Positions 22,155 to 29,672 of a DNA stretch of 64,000 nt are shown one piece after another; position 1 is the stretch's first letter, and each line of letters opens with the position of its first letter. Origin of the DNA: Massilia rhizosphaerae (GTDB lineage: Bacteria > Pseudomonadota > Gammaproteobacteria > Burkholderiales > Burkholderiaceae_D); NCBI RefSeq assembly GCF_016093545.1, contig NZ_JADKYX010000007.1, positions 186,001 through 250,000 on the forward strand, written 5' to 3'. The translations under genes and the position numbers were made by a program. Below the pieces are notes generated by a model, which saw only the letters and a program-made list of their open reading frames with translations, ran no database searches and had not been told where the DNA came from.

Positions 22155-22262
22155 ATGCGTAATCTGAAAAACGCGCCGTGGAAGGGCATGGCGATATTCC
22201 TGGGTGTCATGTCCTTGACGGCGTGCGATTCGTACAAGGCGCCGAGAACCAAGGCTTGGTAA
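22155..22262 (+). CDS. Small lipoprotein, 35 residues
   Basis: A short gene supported by GGAG at 22145-22148, 6 nt before the ATG at 22155. The product starts MRNLKNAPWK, has a hydrophobic segment GMAIFLGVMS and a good lipobox LTAC with Cys24, so the mature form would be only 12 residues (CDSYKAPRTKAW). It resembles small entericidin-like or other minimal lipoproteins only in general form; no family is recognised. It converges on the apbE end of the nos cluster with a 33-bp gap. Function unknown. Confidence 0.6.
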   Translation: MRNLKNAPWKGMAIFLGVMSLTACDSYKAPRTKAW

Positions 22263-22295
22263 CGGGGAAGCGGGCAACGCCCCCCGGTGGCTTGG

Positions 22296-23321
22296 CTATC
22301 TCGCCGCCATGCGCGCCTGCATGGCCGGCGTCATCTCGACCTTCCGGTCCGCGCCGATCAGCATGACCTCCTGCAAGCCGAGATGGTGCGCCATATCTCG
22401 CCAGTGCCGCAGCCCGGCGATGAAGAGCGGCTTCGAATTGCCGTCGGAGCGCAGGCCGACGTCGGCGCCGCCGGAGACGAGGATCGTGACCGATGCCACC
22501 AGGTCGACCGTCTGTCCGGTGCGCGGATCGATGATGTGCGGATGGCGCTTGCCGTCCTTCATGAAATAACGCTGGTAGTCGCCGCTGGTGCCGATCGCTT
22601 CGTTGTCGTGCAGTTCCACGCTGGCGACGGTGCCGTCGCCGCGCGGGTCGCGGATGCCGACTTTCCACGGCCGCGCGCCCGGTTGGCCGATGGCGATGAT
22701 GTTGCCGCCGGTGTTGACGAGCGCCGCCTTCACGTGCGCGGCGCGCAGGATCTGCGCGGCGCGGTCGAGCGCGTATCCCTTGGCATAGCCGCCGAGGTCG
22801 ATCATCACGGCCTTGTTCCTGCTCGAGATGCGCGTGCCGTCGAACACGAGGTCCGTCATGCGCGGATTGGCGTCGACCCAGCGGCGGATCTCTTGCGGCG
22901 CCGGGCCGTGTTCCGTGATGTCGCTGCTCTGGAAGCCCCACAGCCGGATCAGGTGACCGATGGCGGGATTGAACATGCCGCCGGACTGTTCGGACAGGGC
23001 GGTCGCCGATTTCAGCAGGTCGACCAATTCGGCATCGGCCTGGAAGGTTTCGCCGCGCGCGATCGCATCGTTCAGCGCCGTCAACTGGCTCGGCTGCCAT
23101 GCATGCAGCTTGCGGTGCAGGCGGTCGAATTCGCGCAGGACCTCGTCGCCGAGCGCCTGGGCGCGCTGCTCGGATTCGCCGTAGATGCTGACCTCGACCT
23201 GCGTGCCGAACACATGGCCCTGGACACGGTAGACCGCATCGTTCGGGCGACAGCCCGGCAACAGGGCCAGCAGCACCAGCACCGCCGATATCAACATTCC
23301 CAGCCGGACGGTCGCCTTCAT
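22296..23321 (-). CDS. apbE: FAD:protein FMN transferase (ApbE/NosX type)
   Basis: Attaches FMN to a Thr of target flavoproteins through a phosphoester bond. 341 residues with a lipobox LPGC (Cys24), as usual for periplasmic ApbE. Family blocks include VFGTQVEVSIYGE, FNPAIGHLIRLWGF, IDLGGYAKGYALDRA and the C-terminal metal/flavin region. As the last gene of the nos cluster it corresponds to NosX; its substrate is very probably the FMN-binding domain of NosR encoded upstream. It starts 6 bp after the cytochrome gene stop. Confidence 0.93.
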   Translation of the reverse strand: MKATVRLGMLISAVLVLLALLPGCRPNDAVYRVQGHVFGTQVEVSIYGESEQRAQALGDEVLREFDRLHRKLHAWQPSQLTALNDAIARGETFQADAELVDLLKSATALSEQSGGMFNPAIGHLIRLWGFQSSDITEHGPAPQEIRRWVDANPRMTDLVFDGTRISSRNKAVMIDLGGYAKGYALDRAAQILRAAHVKAALVNTGGNIIAIGQPGARPWKVGIRDPRGDGTVASVELHDNEAIGTSGDYQRYFMKDGKRHPHIIDPRTGQTVDLVASVTILVSGGADVGLRSDGNSKPLFIAGLRHWRDMAHHLGLQEVMLIGADRKVEMTPAMQARMAAR

Positions 23322-23327
23322 GATGGA

Positions 23328-23816
23328 TCAACCGGCCTTGCTGACCATGTAGTCGATGGCGGCCTTGACTTCGTCGTCCTTCAGCGCGGCGTTGCCGCCC
23401 CTGGCCGGCATCATCTTGAAGCCGTTGAGGGCGTGCGTGTACAGCGTATCCTTGCCTTGCGCGACGCGCGGTCCCCAGGCCGTCTTGTCGCCGACCTTGG
23501 GCGCGCCGAGCACGCCGGCGCCGTGGCAGGTGACGCAGGTGGTGCCGAACACTTTTTCGCCGAGCACCAGGTCGCCGCCGCCCGCCGCACTCGCGGTCGT
23601 TGCGGCGGGTGCGGTCGCTGCGGCGGGAGCGGCCGGTTCCGCGGCGGCGGGTGCCGCTGCGGGCGGAGCGGCGGGCGCGGCGGCAGCCGTATCCGCCGCC
23701 GGCGCGGGCGGCGCGGTCGATGCCTGCGCTTGTTGTGCGTTCTTCTGGCCGCAAGCGGTCAATGCGGTTGCCAATGCCAATGCAGATGCCAGTGGCAGCA
23801 ATTTCAAGGTGTTCAT
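23328..23816 (-). CDS. Lipid-anchored c-type cytochrome of the nos cluster
   Basis: A 162-residue predicted lipoprotein: MNTLKLLPLA signal, lipobox LTAC (Cys22), then a roughly 55-residue Ala-Pro-rich linker and one class I cytochrome c domain with heme motif CVTCH (residues 94-98) and axial Met in MMPARGG. The long flexible tether suggests a membrane-attached heme that swings between partners. Its place between nosL and apbE suggests an electron donor to NosZ, an inference. Most clade I nos clusters lack such a gene, while clade II clusters often carry c-type cytochromes. Confidence 0.93.
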   Translation of the reverse strand: MNTLKLLPLASALALATALTACGQKNAQQAQASTAPPAPAADTAAAAPAAPPAAAPAAAEPAAPAAATAPAATTASAAGGGDLVLGEKVFGTTCVTCHGAGVLGAPKVGDKTAWGPRVAQGKDTLYTHALNGFKMMPARGGNAALKDDEVKAAIDYMVSKAG

Positions 23817-23861
23817 GGTTCCTCTTCGTTTTCGGGTGGGCTAAAAAAATGACATGTCAGT

Positions 23862-24347
23862 TCATGTGGGCGTCTTCACCATGGCGGCGGTGATCTGGTC
23901 GAAGCGCAGCACCTTGCCGCCTTCCTTGGCGGCGAATGCGGCGGCGTCGGCGGCGTTCGCGAAGCTGCCGAAGGTCGGCCCCATCGAGCCTGGCTTGCGG
24001 CTGCCGACGACGTAGTAGGCCGTCCTGGCGTCGATCCAGTGGGCCTGCGGGTGATTCCAATCCGTCTTGCCCATGTCCTGCACGAACAGCGCCGCGACGG
24101 CGCGGCGGCTTTCGGGCGCGAGCACGACGTCGAACAGTTCCGTCAGGTTGCAAAAGAAGTCCGGCTTGCCTTCGGTGTAGTGGATCTGCGCCTTCGGGCC
24201 GGCAAAGTCTTTCAGCACCATGCCGTCGAGCGCGCAGGCCGTGTCGTCGCCCGGCTCCAATGGGTGCACCTTGGCCGGCGTGTGGCTGCAGGCGGCGAGC
24301 GCGGCGAGCAGGGCGAGGCCGGCCAACTGCCGGGTAATCGATGTCAT
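23862..24347 (-). CDS. nosL: Copper chaperone lipoprotein NosL
   Basis: Outer-membrane or periplasmic Cu(I)-binding lipoprotein that helps assemble the NosZ copper centres. 161 residues; lipobox LAAC with Cys20; the metal-site region follows as DDTACALDGMVLKDF, with later conserved blocks VQDMGKTDWNHPQAHWIDA and GSMGPTFGSFA. The start overlaps the nosY stop by 4 bp (ATGA). The first Cys-containing motif has one Cys plus GM rather than a doubled Cys motif. Confidence 0.93.
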   Translation of the reverse strand: MTSITRQLAGLALLAALAACSHTPAKVHPLEPGDDTACALDGMVLKDFAGPKAQIHYTEGKPDFFCNLTELFDVVLAPESRRAVAALFVQDMGKTDWNHPQAHWIDARTAYYVVGSRKPGSMGPTFGSFANAADAAAFAAKEGGKVLRFDQITAAMVKTPT

Positions 24348-25168
24348 TTGAATCTCCAGTGGGCGACGGTGAACGGCGCAACGATCCAGGCCAGCATGAC
24401 GGCGACGAGGACGGCCGGATTGGTCAGGTTGTCCGGCATCACGGTCGCGAGGCCATACATGTTTTGCACCTGCTCGGAACTGAAGATGTTCAGCAGGCGG
24501 AAGACGTCGGCGGGGTTCAGCATCAGCAATGCGCCGAACAGGCCGCTGCCCAGCAGGCCCTGGCTTGCCACCAGCACGCCCATCAGCAGCAGGTCGAAAA
24601 TCAGGACGAAAAAGAACCACAGGCCGATCGCCGTGCCGGATGCGCGGACACGGTCCAGCGACAACACCGAGACCAGCATCGACAGGCTCAGGAACGCCAT
24701 GCCCATCAGGATCGCGCTGCCGGCAAAGCCGAGGTAGTGATGGACGTCGCGCGCCGTCAATTGCCCGGCCAGCGCCACCATGCCGGCGCCGAAGCCGAGC
24801 GCGGTGGCGCTCCCCAGCGCGGCCGACAGGCCGAGGAATTTGCCGAGCAAGATCTCGAACCGCGTGATCGGCATCGACAGCAGCAGGTCGAGCGAGCCGC
24901 GCTCCTTCTCGCCGACGATGGCGTCGTAGCCGAGGATCAGGGCGATCAGCGGCACCAGGTAGATGACGAGGCTCACCAGGCTGGCGACGGTCACGTCGAT
25001 GCCGCGAAAGCCGACTTCTCCCTGCTGGGCCGAGCCGAAGTAGGCGATCGCCAGCGCGAACAACGCAAAGATCAGCGCCACGGCCAGCACCCAGCGGTTG
25101 CGGATGCGGTCGCGGAATTCCTTGCCGGCGATGACGAACGCCTGCGACCAGTCAACGCTGCCGAACAT
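24344..25168 (-). CDS. nosY: Nitrous oxide reductase maturation permease NosY
   Basis: Membrane subunit of the NosFY ABC transporter needed for CuZ assembly, 274 residues. It starts MFGSVDWSQAFVIAGKEF and shows about six membrane segments (for example WVLAVALIFALFALAIAYFG) plus the cytoplasmic block YDAIVGEKERGSLDLLLS typical of ABC-2 permeases. The ATG at 25168 is selected because GGAGG lies 5 nt upstream; longer in-frame starts lack one. It overlaps nosF by 17 bp and nosL by 4 bp. Confidence 0.94.
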   Translation of the reverse strand: MFGSVDWSQAFVIAGKEFRDRIRNRWVLAVALIFALFALAIAYFGSAQQGEVGFRGIDVTVASLVSLVIYLVPLIALILGYDAIVGEKERGSLDLLLSMPITRFEILLGKFLGLSAALGSATALGFGAGMVALAGQLTARDVHHYLGFAGSAILMGMAFLSLSMLVSVLSLDRVRASGTAIGLWFFFVLIFDLLLMGVLVASQGLLGSGLFGALLMLNPADVFRLLNIFSSEQVQNMYGLATVMPDNLTNPAVLVAVMLAWIVAPFTVAHWRFK

Positions 25169-26081
25169 GTGCGCCTCCATATCCGAGAAACAGGTCTTCC
25201 AGCGACGGCTCATGAATCGCGACGTCGCGCACGACGTCGGCCAGCGCCGCGAGAATGTTGAGTACCGCGAGCTTTTGGCCCGGCAGGCAGGCGACCCGCA
25301 CGCAATCGCGTTCGATGGTCAGTTCCAGGCCCGCCAGCTGCGCCAGCGCGGCGTGGATGCGCGACCCCTCGCCATGGTGCAGCGTGATCCGGATCTCGGA
25401 CGGCAGCACCATCTGCGCGCGCAGTTCGGCCAACGTGCCTTGCGCCGCGACGCGTCCGCCGCCCAGGATCACCAGGTGGTCCACGCGTTCCTGGATCTCG
25501 GCCAGGATGTGCGACGTGATGACGATGGTGGCGCCCTGGGACTGGACGTCGCGCAGGATGCGGTAGAAATCGTGGATGCCTTCGGGGTCGAGGCCGTTGG
25601 TCGGCTCGTCGAGGAAGATCAGGTCGGGTGCGCCGAGCAGCACCTGCGCAAACCCGAGCCGCTGGCGCATCCCCTTCGAATAGCCGCGCACGCGCCGCCC
25701 CGCCGCGTGGCCCATTCCCACCCGTTCGAGCACCTCGGCGCACGCGGCGCGCGGGACTTTTTTCAGGTCGGCGAACAGGTGCAGCACCTCGTGGCCGGTC
25801 AGGTTGTCGTAGGTGACGAAGGTTTCCGGCAGATAGCCGATGCGCCGCCGCACGTGGCGGAAATCGCGCCCGCCGGTCGGCACGCCGTCGATCAGGACCT
25901 CGCCGGCGCTCGGTGCGATCAAGCCGAGCATCAGCTTGAACAAGGTGCTCTTGCCGGCGCCGTTATGGCCGATCAGGCCGACCATGCTGCCCTTGCCGAT
26001 CGACAGGCTGATGTCGTCGAGCGCGACCACGTCGCCGAAGCGCTTGGCGACGTGCCTGACGTCGATTGAATTACTTGCCAT
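25152..26081 (-). CDS. nosF: Nitrous oxide reductase maturation ATPase NosF
   Basis: ATP-binding subunit of NosFY, 309 residues. Walker A is GHNGAGKST (about residues 38-46), the ABC signature region is YSKGMRQRLGFAQ, and Walker B is LIFLDEPTNGLDPEG. A C-terminal extension after residue 220 is typical of NosF. The start overlaps the nosD stop by 11 bp, and its end overlaps nosY. The complex is thought to energise delivery of sulfur or copper species with NosD. Confidence 0.96.
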   Translation of the reverse strand: MASNSIDVRHVAKRFGDVVALDDISLSIGKGSMVGLIGHNGAGKSTLFKLMLGLIAPSAGEVLIDGVPTGGRDFRHVRRRIGYLPETFVTYDNLTGHEVLHLFADLKKVPRAACAEVLERVGMGHAAGRRVRGYSKGMRQRLGFAQVLLGAPDLIFLDEPTNGLDPEGIHDFYRILRDVQSQGATIVITSHILAEIQERVDHLVILGGGRVAAQGTLAELRAQMVLPSEIRITLHHGEGSRIHAALAQLAGLELTIERDCVRVACLPGQKLAVLNILAALADVVRDVAIHEPSLEDLFLGYGGAHVRQR

Positions 26082-27351
26082 TCCACTTGCTCCAGTCGCG
26101 GCGCCACGGCCGCATGCGCGGATGCTTGTCGATCACGCTCGGTGAGCGCAATATCGGAAACTGGCGCGCCACGAAACGCAGCGTCTGGATCGCCGGGCTG
26201 TTCAAGAGCAGCTTGACGAGCGGGTATTGCCAGTTGAGCCGATCCACCACGTCGTTCGCTTCGTAGACGATGTCGCCGACGCCGTCGCCGCCCTGGTCCC
26301 AGCCGCTGTAATTGCTCCAGTAATTGCCCTTGGCGCGGCCCCATTCCACGTCGTGTACGGCGACGAATTTGACTTGTTCCTGGTTGTCGATGAAGTCGTT
26401 GCCGTCGAACGCGTTGTTGACCGAACCGGCCGTCAGGTGGATGCCGATACGGTTGCGGATCACGAGATTGTTCCTGACCGTGTTGTACTCGGCGTCGTAG
26501 ATGAAGAAGCCGAGCCCGTTGCCGGCCACCACATTGTTTTCGATGACCGAATCCTGGATCGTGCGCAGCATGATGCCGTGCTTTTCGTTACCCCAGGCGA
26601 CGTTGTTGCGCACGGTGAGGCGGCGCACCTCCATCAACGCCAGGCCGCCGTGGCTCTCGTAGACTTCGTTGTCTTCCCAGGTGCTGTCGTTGGTGTTCAT
26701 GTAGTGCGTGCCGTAGCGCACGTGGTGGATCCGGTTGCCGCGAAACAGCGCGTGGCGGGAATAATCGACGTAGATGCCGTCGCGCGTGTAGCTGACCTGG
26801 TTGTCGATGATGCGCGAGTTGGTCGTGTTGTAGACCTCGATACCGTTGCCGCGATTGACCGATTGCAGGTCGCGCCGTCCGATGATCACGTTGTGCTGCA
26901 GCGTCGAGTCGGTCGAATTTTCCAGCCAGACGCCGAACAGGTTCGCCACCAGTTCGCAGTCCTGCACCAGCGCGTGGTCGGCATGCGGTTCGATGTAGAT
27001 GCCGGCGTTCTGGGCGCCGAGGTCGGTGCCGCTGTCGCGCACGACGAAGCCTTCGATCGTCACGTCGGCCGCGCGCACGCGGATGACGTCACCCCGGTTC
27101 GCGGCGCTGAGGGTGGGGCGATCGACGCCTTGCAGGGTGAGCGGCTTGTCGATCGTCACGTTCTCCTTGTACGTGCCGCGCGCCACGCGCACCGTGTCGC
27201 CGGCACGTGCCGCCTGCACGGCCGCCGCGACGGATTCGCCGGGCCGCACCTGCAGCACCGCGCAGCGTGCAGTGGTGCCGAACCCGCCGAACCCGCCGAT
27301 CACGACGAGGCAGGCTGCGATCCACGCGGCACCGGGGCTGAGCGTGTTCAT
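26071..27351 (-). CDS. nosD: Periplasmic copper/sulfide-handling protein NosD
   Basis: A 426-residue secreted right-handed beta-helix protein (CASH/NosD repeats). Signal peptide with AAWIAACLVVIGGFGGFG, then repeated short strands such as GIYIEPHADHALVQDCEL, NGIEVYNTTNSRIIDNQVS and GLGFFIYDAEYNTVRNN. NosD works with NosFY to build the CuZ cluster of NosZ. It overlaps the nosR stop by 4 bp (ATGA). The ATG at 27351 begins the signal peptide; a longer open frame further upstream is antisense noise over nosR. Confidence 0.95.
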   Translation of the reverse strand: MNTLSPGAAWIAACLVVIGGFGGFGTTARCAVLQVRPGESVAAAVQAARAGDTVRVARGTYKENVTIDKPLTLQGVDRPTLSAANRGDVIRVRAADVTIEGFVVRDSGTDLGAQNAGIYIEPHADHALVQDCELVANLFGVWLENSTDSTLQHNVIIGRRDLQSVNRGNGIEVYNTTNSRIIDNQVSYTRDGIYVDYSRHALFRGNRIHHVRYGTHYMNTNDSTWEDNEVYESHGGLALMEVRRLTVRNNVAWGNEKHGIMLRTIQDSVIENNVVAGNGLGFFIYDAEYNTVRNNLVIRNRIGIHLTAGSVNNAFDGNDFIDNQEQVKFVAVHDVEWGRAKGNYWSNYSGWDQGGDGVGDIVYEANDVVDRLNWQYPLVKLLLNSPAIQTLRFVARQFPILRSPSVIDKHPRMRPWRRDWSKWNGK

Positions 27352-29573
27352 GACGACCGCTCTGCCTTGGCCGCCAGGTCGGCGGTCTTTTCCGCCAGGT
27401 TGCGCCGCACGTCGTCCAGAGAAATGAAGTAGCCCTTGGCATCGATCGGCGTCAACGGCAGGCCGGCGCGCTCGCGCGCCTTGCGCTCCTTGGCCAGCGG
27501 CGGACAGGCATGGTCGTCGTAGTACATCACCATGCAGTCGAGGCACAGCAGGCATTCCTTCTGGTCGATCCTGCCCTTGGCGTCGATCGCGTGCGAGCCG
27601 CAGCCGGTGGCGCAGGCATGGCAGGTCTCGCACTCTTTTTTTCGCTTCAGGCCGAACAGGCGGAACACGGTGGGCACCGCCAGGCTGGCGCCGAGCGGGC
27701 ACAGATACTTGCAGTACGGCCGCTCGCTCAGGATCGAGATGCCGAGGATCACGGCGACGAAGGTCACGTACGGCCAGGAGCGGTTCCACACGCCGACGAG
27801 GAAGGTGGTCTTGAACGGCTCGATTTCCGCCAGCGTCTCGGCCATCTCCATCGAATACAGCGACACGCCGAGCAGCACCGCGAACACCACGTACTTGACC
27901 CACTTGAGGCGATCGTGCCACGCCTTCGGCAGCAAGCGCTGGAAGCGTTTCAGGCCGATGACCTGGCCGACGCGGAATGCGAGGTGCTGCAGCGAGCCGA
28001 ACGGGCACAGCCAGCCGCAGAACAGGCCGCGTCCCCAGATGAACACGGTGACGATGATGAACCACCAGAACAGGAAGATGAACGGGTCCGACAGGAACAG
28101 TTCCCACTTCCACTGGTGCAGCATCGAATGGAACCAGGTCAGCACCTGCGTGATGCTCGGCTGTGCCTTCAGGTGCAGGCCGATGTAGCCGACGGCGACC
28201 ACCCACAGCGTGTGGCGCGGGATGGAAATCCAGGGCTTGCTCTTGCGGTTCGATGCGCGCACCAGCCGGTCGCGCTGCGCATACCACACGGCGGTCGCGG
28301 CCAGCGCCAGCAGGAACAGGGCGATCTCGACCTTTCTACCGGTCCATGCCCGCTTCCATGCCGGTTCCGGGACGACGACCTTCGGCCGTCCGCCTTCGAG
28401 ATAGCGGGCCGGCAGCCAGTAATCCTGGTCGAAGTGGGCGAACACCTTGGCGCCGGTCTGCGCGTCGCGCTTGTTGGCCAGGAAGCTCAGTTGCCACGGC
28501 CATGCCGGGTTGAAGTTGGCGGAACGAATGATGAAGATGCCCGATTCCTTGTAACCCGGCGTGTCCGCCGGCTCCAGGTGGTACAAGTTCTCGTAATCGG
28601 TGTCGCGGAAGGTGAAGCGGTCGGTATCCTGGAGCACCTGGACGCGGTCGTAGATGCCGCCGCGCACGAAGCCCGATCCCTTGAACGACACCTGGCCGTT
28701 GGCGACGATGAAGATCGCATGCTCGTCCGGTTTCAAGTCCTGCATCAGGCGGTCGTAGCCATGTTTGCCGAGCAGGCTGATGCCGATGGTCGGCACGTTG
28801 AGATAGCCGAAATACAGGTCCATGTACGGCTGCGCGCTGTCGCCGGCGCCGACGTCGCCGGCCTGCACCAGCAAGTGCCGCACGGCGCCTTCCCGTGCCA
28901 GCGCGGCCCAGTCGAGGGTGTCCGCCAACTGCGTGAAATGCGCGCGCGGCCGCGCCGCGCGCTTGAAGATGCCGACTTCCTTGCCGATTTCATAGGCGCT
29001 TTGCGCGATCACCTGGTTTTCGGAGATCGCCGTCACGGTGGCGCCGCTGATCGCGTCGAGCCCCGCCTTGTCGTCGCCGTCGGCGCCGTGGCCGATCTCG
29101 AGCTTGGCATTGCCGGCCCGGCCGATGTATTGATGAACGAATGTGGTGAGCACCGATTCCGGAATGCCGGCCAGCAGGATCGGTTCGGAATGCTTGAGAA
29201 TGCGCACGCCCGTGATGATGCCGTGCGTATCCATGCCGATCAACGTGATGACCGGCTTGCCGGAATAGGCGGGGATGTCGACCACGTCGGTCGACAGGAA
29301 CACGTAGCCGACCAGGCGGCGTTTCGCGCCATCGTTGGCATCGTTGGCATAGGCCTCGACATAGGCGGGCATGCCCTTGCGCTTGGAGAATGACTGCGCC
29401 GCGGGCATGACGTCGCGGCAGGGGGCGCCGGCGCACAGGTCCGGACCGCTCATGGTTTCCTGCGACAGTTCGGCGTTGTACATCGACGCCTTGGCGCCCG
29501 TCGCGAGCAGCAGTCCGCAGAGCGCGATCCAGAGGACCAGCGCCAGATGGTACGGCAAACGGCTGCGATACAT
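27348..29573 (-). CDS. nosR: Membrane flavo-iron-sulfur regulator/reductase NosR
   Basis: Polytopic membrane protein that supplies electrons to or maintains NosZ, 741 residues. Order: signal/TM, periplasmic FMN-binding domain with the covalent flavin motif SGATVTA (about residue 175), a core of membrane helices (about 400-640) holding two C-x3-CP motifs (FCGWLCPFG and YCKYLCPLG), and a C-terminal ferredoxin-like region CETCHACATGCG with CLLCLDC. The ATG at 29573 is best spaced from GGTGAG; the ATG six nt upstream has no spacing. Unusually, it follows nosZ instead of preceding it. Confidence 0.96.
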   Translation of the reverse strand: MYRSRLPYHLALVLWIALCGLLLATGAKASMYNAELSQETMSGPDLCAGAPCRDVMPAAQSFSKRKGMPAYVEAYANDANDGAKRRLVGYVFLSTDVVDIPAYSGKPVITLIGMDTHGIITGVRILKHSEPILLAGIPESVLTTFVHQYIGRAGNAKLEIGHGADGDDKAGLDAISGATVTAISENQVIAQSAYEIGKEVGIFKRAARPRAHFTQLADTLDWAALAREGAVRHLLVQAGDVGAGDSAQPYMDLYFGYLNVPTIGISLLGKHGYDRLMQDLKPDEHAIFIVANGQVSFKGSGFVRGGIYDRVQVLQDTDRFTFRDTDYENLYHLEPADTPGYKESGIFIIRSANFNPAWPWQLSFLANKRDAQTGAKVFAHFDQDYWLPARYLEGGRPKVVVPEPAWKRAWTGRKVEIALFLLALAATAVWYAQRDRLVRASNRKSKPWISIPRHTLWVVAVGYIGLHLKAQPSITQVLTWFHSMLHQWKWELFLSDPFIFLFWWFIIVTVFIWGRGLFCGWLCPFGSLQHLAFRVGQVIGLKRFQRLLPKAWHDRLKWVKYVVFAVLLGVSLYSMEMAETLAEIEPFKTTFLVGVWNRSWPYVTFVAVILGISILSERPYCKYLCPLGASLAVPTVFRLFGLKRKKECETCHACATGCGSHAIDAKGRIDQKECLLCLDCMVMYYDDHACPPLAKERKARERAGLPLTPIDAKGYFISLDDVRRNLAEKTADLAAKAERSS

Positions 29574-29672
29574 GGACATCTCACCTTCGATTGGGGAAAA
29601 AACGCAGGACGGACAGGCTGCGCCCATCCTGCGAACTGCTGCGAGCTACCGGTAAATCGTCTCGATGCCTGC

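Noticed and set aside
26071..28287. A long N-terminal extension of NosD
   Set aside because: The extension is antisense-like noise over nosR. The signal peptide begins at 27351, where the start overlaps the nosR stop.
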